Assembly: GCA_964542875.1 (NCBI GenBank)
Contig: CAZIWA010000005.1
Span: 1 to 64,000, forward strand
Direction: 5' to 3'
DNA from: CAZGOM01 sp964542875
GTDB taxonomy: Bacteria > Planctomycetota > Phycisphaerae > Phycisphaerales > Phycisphaeraceae
DNA length: 64,000 bases
Shown here: positions 1 through 8,029 of the stretch, one piece after another
How the letters are laid out: each line of letters opens with the position of its first letter
Position numbering within the stretch: position 1 is the stretch's first letter
Translations under genes and position numbers: made by a program
Notes under the pieces: model-generated
Database searches by the model: none
Told to the model about the DNA's origin: nothing
What the model saw: the letters and a program-made list of their open reading frames with translations, nothing else

Positions 1-175
1 TAATTTCGTCTTTTATTTTCAACAAACGTTCATACTCAGGCGACTGATCCGGAATCACATCCACGGCAGCATATTTCTTCAGATACTTCTTGATTCGTTT
101 GGCTTGCAAACGATTTGGAAGATCGCGCTTCGCAAGATAACTCTGCCAATCCTTATTGGGACATTCACCCCCGGC

Positions 176-376
176 ATGAGCATCAAGGAATGCATGGATG
201 GCTCCCAATGCAGCCACAAGCGCCCCGCCAGGGACGACAAGGGTGACTTCTTCATCCTCTCCAAGCCGCAGCATCCCCAGACCGCGGATAACGAAGACAC
301 CGTTTATATCGACGCCTACAAGGTTTATATGAACAGCGACAAAGCCATCTCCATGGTCGAAATCAAACCCGACTAA
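176..376 (+). CDS. Possible small hypothetical protein or 3' gene end at the window edge
   Basis: An open frame runs from the window edge to a stop at 374-376. Its last 66 codons, from an ATG at 176, use the C-ending codons typical of real genes here and end in a hydrophilic tail (DTVYIDAYKVY, then ISMVEIKPD). The part left of 176 looks unlike protein in this frame, while the opposite strand over positions 2-165 reads as a lysine-rich helical sequence (AKRIKKYLKKYAAVD). Either the plus tail is a real small or frameshifted gene, or the left 165 bases are the 3' part of a minus-strand gene. I do not recognise either product. No convincing ribosome-binding site was seen before 176. Confidence 0.25.
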   Translation: MSIKECMDGSQCSHKRPARDDKGDFFILSKPQHPQTADNEDTVYIDAYKVYMNSDKAISMVEIKPD

Positions 377-451
377 GAGTCTTTTCTCCTCTCAAACATT
401 TCCAGCCGCGCATCACCATGACCTGCCAGCACCGCAATGGCCGGGATTGTT

Positions 452-464
452 CACTTTTCAAGTG
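452..464. promoter_or_regulatory. Dyad CACTT-ttc-AAGTG upstream of the GntR gene
   Basis: A perfect 5-bp inverted repeat with a 3-base spacer lies about 180 bp before the regulator gene, in the 266-bp stretch 377-642 that holds no gene. It is a candidate autoregulatory operator only; short dyads of this size are expected by chance. The rest of the stretch has no T-tract terminator or clear promoter. Confidence 0.2.
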
Positions 465-642
465 GCAATAAATCATTCGATCGAGGCGTCTAATCACTTC
501 TATGCTCCCGTTTCAATCTTTTAATCAATCACATTTAAACCCCATCTTTCCACACGTTCCATCCCTGTAACAAAAGAATGAATTGACTCTTTCAACCCCA
601 TTAAGGATGATAAAAATACACACGCTTCAAGCTGGGTTAAAA

Positions 643-1773
643 ATGACACAAAGCACCCCTCCTCCTCCCGGCAAGCCCGCCCCCACCAAGTTCGTCCCTC
701 TCTACGAACAGGTCGCCCGCAAAATCGAGCAGCAGATCGAAAAAGGCCGCTTCGCCCCTGGCCAGAAGATCTACACCATCCGCGAAATCTGCTCCGAGTT
801 TGGCGTCTCCGACGTCACCGCCAAAAATGCCCTCAAAGTGCTGGACTCCCGAGGCGTCATCAAAAGCATCGTCGGCTCCGGCACCTATGTGCAGGACAAA
901 AGCAAAGACCCCTCCCCCGCCCAGACCCGCAAGCAGACTTTTGCCTTCGTTAAAGTCGGCATGAGCCCGGTGCCCATCTTTTCCTACGGCATCGACCTCA
1001 TCCAGCAGGAACTCTCCAAAGCCGGCTTCACCATGACCTACAACGTCGCGGGCAAGGATGAAAACATTCCCGCGATCCTCGAACAGATCACCCACGCCGG
1101 TGCGGCAGGACTTATTCTCTTCCCCCCCCACCGGGGCGACTTCAACCAGGCCCCGTACATGCAGGACGTCAGGCGGGCCGGCATCCCCGTCCTCATCGTG
1201 GAAACGCAGGCCCAGCGCGAAGCCTTCGTTGCCACCGATGTCGAACTCGCCACCCGTGACCTTGTCGACCATCTCTACGAACTGGGCCACCGCAACATCT
1301 GCCTCTCCACCTGCTACCGCCCCAAGGTCACCGGCTTCAAGGCCGCCATTGCTCGTTGGAATGACCCTTCCCTCATCACCACCGTCATCGATAACGACCT
1401 CAACCCCGGCCACGCCACCCACGCGTTAGTCAGCAGGATTCTCTCCATCAAGCCCAGGCCCACCGCCATCATCGCCGGCGACGACCATGCTGCGGCATTG
1501 CTGGTTTCCGGCTGCATGGGTTTTGGCCTGCGCGTTCCCGAAGACATCAGCATTGTCGGTTTTGATGACCATCCGGACCTCGCCCGCCTTTCCCCCATTC
1601 CTGTCACCGTGGTACGCCACCCATGCCTTGAAATCGCGCAGGAAGTCGCCGCCTGGGCCAAAAGCCAATCCTCCAGCCCTGTCACCGCGCGTCGAATGAA
1701 ACGCATCATCCGCGGCACCCTCATCGCTCGCGATTCCTCCGGCCCGCCGCCGGACCATGTCCAACCCGATTAA
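643..1773 (+). CDS. GntR-family transcriptional regulator with LacI-type sensor domain
   Basis: A DNA-binding transcription factor of 376 residues. Residues about 14-78 form a GntR winged helix (PLYEQVARKIEQQI, then IREICSEFGVSDVTAKNAL and the wing GSGTYVQ). Residues about 95-350 resemble the periplasmic-binding-protein-like sensor of LacI regulators (GYRPKVTGFKAAI-type pattern, PTAIIAGDD, DISIVGFDDHPDLA). Such AraR-like hybrids usually sense a sugar and repress neighbouring catabolic genes. The ATG at 643 was chosen because the upstream frame opens with TTG at 583 and ATG 607 has its only purine-rich stretch touching the codon; planctomycete starts often lack a Shine-Dalgarno. It is 27 bp upstream of the DUF4838 gene, so it probably controls the plus-strand cluster to 6632 (inference). 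Confidence 0.85.
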   Translation: MTQSTPPPPGKPAPTKFVPLYEQVARKIEQQIEKGRFAPGQKIYTIREICSEFGVSDVTAKNALKVLDSRGVIKSIVGSGTYVQDKSKDPSPAQTRKQTFAFVKVGMSPVPIFSYGIDLIQQELSKAGFTMTYNVAGKDENIPAILEQITHAGAAGLILFPPHRGDFNQAPYMQDVRRAGIPVLIVETQAQREAFVATDVELATRDLVDHLYELGHRNICLSTCYRPKVTGFKAAIARWNDPSLITTVIDNDLNPGHATHALVSRILSIKPRPTAIIAGDDHAAALLVSGCMGFGLRVPEDISIVGFDDHPDLARLSPIPVTVVRHPCLEIAQEVAAWAKSQSSSPVTARRMKRIIRGTLIARDSSGPPPDHVQPD

Positions 1774-1800
1774 TCTTGCCCTTCATACTGCGAGGTTCCC

Positions 1801-4206
1801 ATGTCGCCCACAGGTTCCCTTTGCGCCCATGACAGATCCCTCCCCCCTCCGGCTCCGGGTACCACAGCACGGCCAGCATCTGTGTTGTGCCTGCTCATGG
1901 TGCTCTTCCTCACCTTTGCCACCTCCGCCCACGCCTTCACCCTCCAGGCCCCGGACAAACCCGCCCCGGTCATCTACATCGCACCGGAACCCGCCCCTGC
2001 CGTCCAGGCCGCCGCTGACGAACTCGCCCGTGTCCTGGGCATCATGACCGGCGGTAAACCGCAAATCCTCCAAGCCACAACTGACAAAATCGACGCCAAA
2101 GCCCCGGGCTTCGTCATCGGCTCACTCGCCCAGTCCATGGGCGTCGGCATGACTCAAAAGTCCCGTGCAGGCGATGGCTACCGCTTCAAAGCCATCGGCA
2201 ACAAAGTAGCCATCGTCGCCGAATCAGACCCCGGCCTTTACACCGGCATCTCCCGCTTTCTGGAAACGCTCGGCGTCGGCTGGTATGTCCCGGGGCCCGT
2301 CGGCGAAGTCATCCCCTCCATTAAATCCATCGACATTCCCGACACCCTGGATTCCACCGGCATCTCAGATTCCATCAACCGGCGCTTCTGGTACGGCGGA
2401 AAAGGCAAGTCCGACCCCGCCACCGCCCTGTGGCTCAAACACACCAACGGCGACAACTACGAATCCGGTTCCTGGTCTCACGCCTACGCACATCTGATCT
2501 CCAAAGAAACACTCAAGGAACATCCCGAATACGGCAGTCTCTTCAAAGGCAAGCGCACCACACGGCAGCTCTGCACCTCAAATCCCCAGGTCCTTGAGAT
2601 CGGCGCTAAAACCATCCTCGCCGACATGGCCAAAAAAGACTCCGCCATGGTCTTCAACGCTGGCCCCAACGACGGCGGCGGGCTCTGCGAATGCGAAGCC
2701 TGCACCGCCATCGACACCCCCGGCTACCTCGAACCCTCCACAGGCAAAACCAACGCCAGCGACCGCACCTTCCTCTTCGCCTCCGCCATTGCCGACATCA
2801 CCTCCAAAACCTACCCCAACAAAGACCTGGGCATCCTCGTCTACAGCGATTACTCCCGCATCCCAAAGAAAATCACCCTCCTTAACCCCAACGTCTTCCC
2901 CATGATCGCCCCCATCCGGCGCTGCCGGCTCCACGGCCCGGGCAACCCCAACTGCGAAATGAACAAACTCTGGCAGGAGGAAATCGACGGCTGGGCCAAA
3001 ATCAGCCCCGGAAAACTCGGCTTCTATCCCTACAACTACAACCTTGCCGATACGCTTTTTCCCCTGAGCAAGGTCGACTATTACAAACGCCTCACCGCCC
3101 AGACCACCAAGCTCAACATCACTCAGCTCGCCTGGATCTTTGAATCCATCGACGCATGGTCCGCTCATGCCCCCTCGCTCTACCTCTCCGCACGCATCTC
3201 CTGGGACAGCCACCTGGACATCGACAAGGAAATGGACCGGTTCTACAAAGGCTTTTACGGCGCCGCTGCCGCCCCCATGACCAGCTACTGGACGCGCATC
3301 GACACTGCCATCGCCACCACCAATACGCACACCGGCAGCAGCTACGGCATGCACAAGATCTGGACGCCCGCCATGCTCCAGGCCTCACGTCAGGACATCG
3401 AAAAGGCCAAGTCCCTCACCGCAAACGACCGCGAAAAAGAAGCCGTCGCCATGGCGGAAGCCGGGCTCGTCTGCGCCGAACTTTACATCCAGACCTGGAA
3501 TGCCTTAGCCGCTTGCGACTTCCTCAAAGCCGCAGACACCCAGGCCCGCTTGCAGGTTCTGATCAAAAGCATGGACGGCGGCAATCACACCCCCAACTGG
3601 GCGCACGAACGCTACTCCTACGGTTACTTCAAAACCTTCGTCGGCAACCCCATCGCCGCCGGCGAAAAACTCCTCAGAGACGGCGGCACCATCCTCGTCA
3701 AACTCCCCGACACCTGGAAGTTCAACACCGACCCCAAGGCCATCGGCATCCAGGAAGCCTGGTTCAGCCCCGACTTCAACACCTCCAAATGGCGCGATAT
3801 GGGCACCATGTCCACCAGTTGGGTTGACGAAGGCCTCATCTGGTACGCCGGAGACGCCTGGTACCAGACCACCTTCACCATGCCCCAAACTCCCAAGGAC
3901 GCCGACTTGCGCCTCTGGTTCGGCGGCTTCGACTCCAACGTCGATGTCTACCTCAACGGCCAGTCCCTCGGCGAGAAAAAAGGCTTCGTCAAATCCCAGG
4001 AATTCACAGACATCGCCAAGCATCTCAAGCCCGGCCAACAAAACACCCTCACCGTCCGCGTCTCCTCCGGCCAACTCGACGAAATCGGCACCGGCGGCAT
4101 CATGATGCCCGTCATCATCTACTCCGCTAAGCCCACCTCCGACAAACAACCCACTGAAACCCCCAAAGACAAAACCAAAACCACCGACACCAAATACGAA
4201 ATGTAA
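1801..4206 (+). CDS. Secreted DUF4838 glycoside-hydrolase-like protein with C-terminal beta-sandwich
   Basis: 801 residues. A hydrophobic stretch at about residues 28-44 ending in AHA looks like a signal peptide, though it follows an unusually long N-tail. The start at 1801 has GAGG seven bases upstream. After the signal comes an alpha-glucuronidase-like N-terminal region (AADELARVLGIMTGGKP), then a DUF4838 core with FNAGPNDGGG near residue 284 and CECEACTAID near 295. The last 190 residues (LRLWFGGFDSNVDVYLNG) resemble the galactose-binding-like sandwich of GH2-type enzymes. DUF4838 proteins are common in planctomycetes and are thought to act on polysaccharides; the substrate is unknown. It lies between the GntR regulator and an amidohydrolase, which suggests a sugar-uptake or breakdown regulon. 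Confidence 0.82.
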   Translation: MSPTGSLCAHDRSLPPPAPGTTARPASVLCLLMVLFLTFATSAHAFTLQAPDKPAPVIYIAPEPAPAVQAAADELARVLGIMTGGKPQILQATTDKIDAKAPGFVIGSLAQSMGVGMTQKSRAGDGYRFKAIGNKVAIVAESDPGLYTGISRFLETLGVGWYVPGPVGEVIPSIKSIDIPDTLDSTGISDSINRRFWYGGKGKSDPATALWLKHTNGDNYESGSWSHAYAHLISKETLKEHPEYGSLFKGKRTTRQLCTSNPQVLEIGAKTILADMAKKDSAMVFNAGPNDGGGLCECEACTAIDTPGYLEPSTGKTNASDRTFLFASAIADITSKTYPNKDLGILVYSDYSRIPKKITLLNPNVFPMIAPIRRCRLHGPGNPNCEMNKLWQEEIDGWAKISPGKLGFYPYNYNLADTLFPLSKVDYYKRLTAQTTKLNITQLAWIFESIDAWSAHAPSLYLSARISWDSHLDIDKEMDRFYKGFYGAAAAPMTSYWTRIDTAIATTNTHTGSSYGMHKIWTPAMLQASRQDIEKAKSLTANDREKEAVAMAEAGLVCAELYIQTWNALAACDFLKAADTQARLQVLIKSMDGGNHTPNWAHERYSYGYFKTFVGNPIAAGEKLLRDGGTILVKLPDTWKFNTDPKAIGIQEAWFSPDFNTSKWRDMGTMSTSWVDEGLIWYAGDAWYQTTFTMPQTPKDADLRLWFGGFDSNVDVYLNGQSLGEKKGFVKSQEFTDIAKHLKPGQQNTLTVRVSSGQLDEIGTGGIMMPVIIYSAKPTSDKQPTETPKDKTKTTDTKYEM

Positions 4207-4256
4207 CCCTCTCCACCCTCTAAAAAAATCTGACACCTAACATCCCAACACCCACC

Positions 4257-5267
4257 ATGCGCATCATCGACTCCCATCTTCACTTCGTCGGCGACCATCC
4301 CGACTCCATCGCACTCCTTGAAAAGTACGACCTCCAGCTTCTCAACATCTGCGTCAACGCCGGAGGCGGCATCAACTGGCGCGCACGTGAAGGAGAGATC
4401 TACCACGCCCTCTCCAAGGCCCACCCCAGGCGATACGTCTGGTGCACCACTTTCGACCTCCCCACGCCCGATGAAGACCCCGCAGCCTACGCCAGGCGCA
4501 TCATCCAGTCCGTCGACGCCGACACCGCTTCAGGCGCCATCGCCTGCAAAGTCTGGAAGAACGTCGGCATGGACTTCAAAGATAAAACCGGCCGCTACCT
4601 TATGGTCGATGACCCCATTTTCGACCCCCTGTTTGCCCACCTGGAAGCCGTCGGCACACCCCTGCTCATGCACATCGCAGAGCCCATGGCCTGCTGGCGT
4701 CCCATCGAAGAACCCAGCCCCCATCAAAGCTATTACAAAACCTATCCGCAATGGCACATGTATGGCCGTACAGACATTCCCGACCACGCCGCCAACATCG
4801 CCGCGCGTGACAATGTGCTCAAGCGCCACCCCAAGCTTCGCTCCACCGGTGCGCACCTGGGCAGCCAGGAATTCAGCCTTGAAGAAATGGCCAAACGCTT
4901 TGACGCCTTTCCCAATTACAACGTCGACACCTCCGCCCGCATCGGCGATCTGGCTTACTTTGACCGCTCCGCGCTCATCGCGTTCCTCACCCGCTATCAG
5001 GACCGTGTGATGTTCGGCACCGATGTCGTCATGCGTCGGCCCCATTCCACCATGACGCCCGAAGAGCGCGCCGAACAACTCAGCGCATATGAAAGCAACG
5101 TCAATCGGCATCTGAAATTCTTCAGCACCGATGAGCCGCTCACCATCGCCAATAAAAATGTTCGCGGTCTGGCGCTGCCGGCTCCGATCCTCCGCAAAAT
5201 TCTTCATGACAATGCCTTTTACCACTACCCCGGCATTGCACGTCAGCATGCCGCCCGCCAATCTTGA
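4257..5267 (+). CDS. Amidohydrolase family metal-dependent hydrolase (TIM barrel)
   Basis: 336 residues with the amidohydrolase-2 layout. The metal-binding HxH is at residues 7-9 (DSHLH), a lysine in IACKVWKNVG near residue 97, a histidine in LLMHIAEP near 138, a histidine in TGAHLGSQE near 199, and the aspartate in FGTDVV near 255. All expected metal and catalytic positions are therefore present. Relatives hydrolyse or decarboxylate small cyclic or aromatic acids and lactones; the substrate here cannot be read. It starts 50 bp after the DUF4838 gene and ends 21 bp before the lyase gene, so all three are probably co-transcribed. No signal peptide is visible, so it should be cytoplasmic. Confidence 0.85.
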   Translation: MRIIDSHLHFVGDHPDSIALLEKYDLQLLNICVNAGGGINWRAREGEIYHALSKAHPRRYVWCTTFDLPTPDEDPAAYARRIIQSVDADTASGAIACKVWKNVGMDFKDKTGRYLMVDDPIFDPLFAHLEAVGTPLLMHIAEPMACWRPIEEPSPHQSYYKTYPQWHMYGRTDIPDHAANIAARDNVLKRHPKLRSTGAHLGSQEFSLEEMAKRFDAFPNYNVDTSARIGDLAYFDRSALIAFLTRYQDRVMFGTDVVMRRPHSTMTPEERAEQLSAYESNVNRHLKFFSTDEPLTIANKNVRGLALPAPILRKILHDNAFYHYPGIARQHAARQS

Positions 5268-5288
5268 TCGGCACCCGAGCATCCACAA

Positions 5289-6632
5289 ATGACCACCCGC
5301 ATTGAAACCGATCTCCTGGGCCCCATCCACGTCCCCGCCGACGCCCTTTACGGTGCTCAGACCCAGCGTGCCATCGACAATTTCCCCTTAAACGGCCAAT
5401 CGCGCCTGGGAGATTGGCCTGCCCTTGTCCGCGCGCTCATCAAAATCAAGCAGGCCGCCGCCCACGCCAACCGCGACGCGAGTTTCATCACGCCACAGGT
5501 CGCCGATGCCATCATTGCCGCCGGCAATTCCATGAGTCCCGCAGACTACCCCACCCATTTCCCCATCCACGCCCTTCACGGCGGCGGCGGCACCTCCGCC
5601 AACATGAACGCCAACGAAGTCCTCGCCAACATCGCCGAAACCCTCCTCTCCGGCTCCCTGGGCCAATACAAAAAAGTCCACCCCAACGACCACGTCAACC
5701 TTCATCAATCCACCAATGACGTCTACCCCAGCGCCTGCCATCTGGCCGTCATCGAGCAATCCATCTCTCTGGATGCTGCTTTAAGCCATCTTGCCTCCAC
5801 CATCCAGACAAAAATCTCCCAGTTCGGCGGTCAGGCCCGGCTCGCACGAACCTGTCTCCAGGATGCCGTCTCCGTCACCTTCGCCGACACCCTCTCCGGC
5901 TACGTCAGCATGATCGCGCGTCAACGCCGGCGCATTGCCGCCACCGTTACGGAACTTCATCACCTCAACCTCACCGGCACCATCGTCGGCCGCGCCTGCG
6001 ATTGCCCTGAGGCCTACGCCTCTCGGGTCTTTCCCGCGTTGCGCGCGCTCACCGGCCTGCCCACGCTGCAGCCTTGCGAAAACCTATTCGACGGTGCGCA
6101 AAACCTCGACGATCTGGTCGCCGTCAGCGCCTCGCTGGACCTCGCCGCCCGCTCCATCGCCAAGCTCGCTCAGGACCTTCGGCTCCTCTCCTCAGGCCCT
6201 GAAGCCGGCTTTGGTGAAATCAGGCTCCCGGCTCTCCAGCCCGGCTCTTCGATCATGCCCGGCAAGGTCAACCCCGTGATCCCCGAGCACGCCATGCACC
6301 TGTGCCTGCGCGTCACCGCGCTGGACGCCGGCGCGCGGCAAGCCGTGAATCATGGTGAGCTGGACCTCAACATCTGGGAAAGCCTCGTCGCCATCCACGT
6401 GCTGGAGTCGATGACGCTTCTTCAAAGCGCAGCCCAGGTGCTCGCCGACAAATGTATCGCAGGCATGACCGTCAATATCCAGGTCAACGACGCCCACACC
6501 CAGGCCCTGATGCCTCTGCTGACTCAGCTATGCAAAGAACACAGCTATTCAAAGGTTAGTGCCGTCTGCCGTGAGGCGGGCGCTGACCATCAAAAGCTTC
6601 GCCGACTGCTGAAAGACCGATTCAACGCTTGA
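5289..6632 (+). CDS. Aspartase/fumarase superfamily lyase (aspartate ammonia-lyase-like)
   Basis: 447 residues, close to the usual 460-470 of class II fumarases and aspartases. The substrate-binding segment GGGGTSANMNANEVLAN lies near residue 98, HQSTNDVYPS near 138, and the flexible-loop signature GSSIMPGKVNP near residues 319-329 with the catalytic serine. GTSANMNANEVLAN and TCLQDAVSV are nearer to aspartase than to fumarase C as I remember these families, so an amino-acid ammonia-lyase is more likely, but fumarase activity cannot be excluded. It is the last gene of the plus-strand cluster and is convergent with the aldolase gene, leaving only 10 bp between the two stops. Confidence 0.82.
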   Translation: MTTRIETDLLGPIHVPADALYGAQTQRAIDNFPLNGQSRLGDWPALVRALIKIKQAAAHANRDASFITPQVADAIIAAGNSMSPADYPTHFPIHALHGGGGTSANMNANEVLANIAETLLSGSLGQYKKVHPNDHVNLHQSTNDVYPSACHLAVIEQSISLDAALSHLASTIQTKISQFGGQARLARTCLQDAVSVTFADTLSGYVSMIARQRRRIAATVTELHHLNLTGTIVGRACDCPEAYASRVFPALRALTGLPTLQPCENLFDGAQNLDDLVAVSASLDLAARSIAKLAQDLRLLSSGPEAGFGEIRLPALQPGSSIMPGKVNPVIPEHAMHLCLRVTALDAGARQAVNHGELDLNIWESLVAIHVLESMTLLQSAAQVLADKCIAGMTVNIQVNDAHTQALMPLLTQLCKEHSYSKVSAVCREAGADHQKLRRLLKDRFNA

Positions 6633-6642
6633 GTGGCAAGAA

Positions 6643-7452
6643 TCAATAAACCCCGCCTGCGCCTTTGGCTCCGCCCGCATCTTTCCGGGGCGCGGCCAAT
6701 GCCGTCTTGAGTTCCGTCAGTTTTTGCGGAGCCAGCGTGCGGATGAATCCCACATCCGCGCCACCCACGATGATCTGATACCCCATGTCGCGGGCCAGGG
6801 CGGCTGCCTCGCCAGTGGGAGCCACGATCCCGGCGAATTTCCCCGCGCTCCGGGCAGCATCGGCGGTCTTTTTCATCGCATCCTGCAGTTGCGGGCTTTC
6901 GGTGATTGCCATGTTGATCGGCAGACCCATCTGCAGCTTCATGTCATCGGGGCCAAAAAACAGTGCGTGGAGCCCATCGATCTTGGCCATTTCCGGAGCG
7001 TTCTTCACGGCTTCCAGCGTCTCCACCTGGGTCACCACCATCAGCTCGCGCTGGGTGTAGTATTCGCGGCCGTAGAGATCGATCGGCCGCCGCCCGCCGT
7101 AGGAACGCGTGCCCTTGGGGGGGAACGTCAATGCACTCACCACCGCCTTGGCCTGCTCCACCGTATTCACAATCGGAATCATCAACGCCGAAGGTGAAAT
7201 GTCCGCCATCGGCCCCAGGATGCCCGGTTCATGCCCCGGCACGCGCAGCAAAGTTTCGATCCCGTGCAGTTGGCACATCACCACCGCTTTGTAAAAAGCG
7301 TCATAGCCGAAGCTGCCGTGCTGACCATCGATCCAAATGAAGTCCCAGCCCTTGTGCATCACTTCGATGATCCCCGGAGCGGGCAGTGCATTGCACACAC
7401 CAAGGAGGGTTTCGCCGGCGCGCAAACGGGTCAGGAATTTATTGTCGGTCAT
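6643..7452 (-). CDS. HpcH/HpaI family aldolase
   Basis: 269 residues, a complete class II pyruvate-type aldolase barrel. Family marks are GVCNALPAPGIIEV near residue 18, the metal-site region FIWIDGQHGSFGYD near residues 38-51, and LMIPIVNTVEQAK near 131. Members cleave 4-hydroxy-2-oxo acids such as 2-keto-3-deoxy-L-rhamnonate to pyruvate and an aldehyde. The ATG has GAGG seven bases upstream. Being convergent with the regulator-led cluster suggests a related pathway but not the same operon. The start is only 17 bp from the duplicated sequence that borders the assembly gap, so its promoter region may be misassembled. Confidence 0.85.
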   Translation of the reverse strand: MTDNKFLTRLRAGETLLGVCNALPAPGIIEVMHKGWDFIWIDGQHGSFGYDAFYKAVVMCQLHGIETLLRVPGHEPGILGPMADISPSALMIPIVNTVEQAKAVVSALTFPPKGTRSYGGRRPIDLYGREYYTQRELMVVTQVETLEAVKNAPEMAKIDGLHALFFGPDDMKLQMGLPINMAITESPQLQDAMKKTADAARSAGKFAGIVAPTGEAAALARDMGYQIIVGGADVGFIRTLAPQKLTELKTALAAPRKDAGGAKGAGGVY

Positions 7453-7468
7453 GTCAGCCTCGTGGGGT

Positions 7469-7523
7469 AATGAAGGCCATCAAATTACCTGACAATCCCC
7501 TGAACATTTCAGCCCATCAGATT
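7469..7523. repeat. Left copy of exact 55-bp direct repeat flanking the gap
   Basis: The 55 bases starting AATGAAGGCC and ending ATCAGATT recur without change at 7624-7678, directly across the run of Ns. This is the pattern left when two contigs with overlapping ends are joined by a gap. Confidence 0.95.
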
Positions 7524-7623
7524 NNNNNNNNNNNNNNNNNNNNNNNNNNNNNNNNNNNNNNNNNNNNNNNNNNNNNNNNNNNNNNNNNNNNNNNNNNNNN
7601 NNNNNNNNNNNNNNNNNNNNNNN
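7524..7623. other. Assembly gap of 100 Ns
   Basis: Exactly 100 undetermined bases, the conventional placeholder for a gap of unknown size. With identical 55-bp ends on both sides, the true gap may be zero or negative. Confidence 0.99.
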
Positions 7624-7678
7624 AATGAAGGCCATCAAATTACCTGACAATCCCCTGAACATTTCAGCCCATCAGATT
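7624..7678. repeat. Right copy of exact 55-bp direct repeat flanking the gap
   Basis: Identical to 7469-7523; see that entry. After 7678 the sequence continues with new material. Confidence 0.95.
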
Positions 7679-7820
7679 TACAAGTTCCGAGCGGCACACT
7701 GAGCCTTGAAGGCGAAAGTCTGCGGGAACTCGTTAACTCTCAAAACCCCTGATTTCGAGTCTGCAGCAACGTTACAAAGCCGTATCGATTTTGACGTCTT
7801 CGCATTGCACATTTGTCTGC

Positions 7821-7990
7821 GCCCCAGCGAGGCGACCGCCCGTAGCCGGGGTCAGCGAATCTTCAAACAGCAAGTCTTCAACGCAGCCCCCGGACAACAA
7901 TCATTTGATTGCTTCTTGTTTTCATCACCCTTGATGGGTGCTGGAAAATCTTCCCTGCATTGAAGCGACAGTGCCTGATTTTCAGGCCTC
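7821..7990 (+). repeat. Conserved intergenic element, copy A (putative structured RNA)
   Basis: Homologous to 21431-21555. Shared blocks are GCCCCAGCG at 7821, GTCTTCAA at 7874-7881, GGACAACA near 7891, TTGTTTT, a hairpin, and TTGAAG at 7960-7965. CTTCAA and TTGAAG can pair to close the element. The internal hairpin has arms CACCC (7926-7930) and GGGTG (7936-7940) with loop TTGAT. In copy B the arms are CCCCC and GGGGG, so an A-T pair is replaced by C-G. Copy A has about 44 extra bases between the first two blocks. The orientation is inferred from copy B, which is followed by a terminator. No known RNA family was recognised. Confidence 0.5.
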
Positions 7991-8029
7991 TAAATTACAA
8001 ATCGTAAATTTTAATTTCTAAATAACCCC

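Larger units (their letters stand above)
7453..8029. other. Gene-free stretch containing the assembly gap and repeat element copy A
   Basis: About 577 bases between the divergent aldolase start and the nuclease stop. It holds the 55-bp duplication, 100 unresolved bases, and the conserved element at 7821-7990. A short plus-strand open frame at 7706-7963 starts with TTG and overlaps that element, so I do not call it a gene. Confidence 0.8.

Noticed and set aside
7706..7963. An 85-codon frame upstream of the nuclease gene
   Set aside because: It starts with TTG, covers the conserved non-coding element and has no protein-like pattern.
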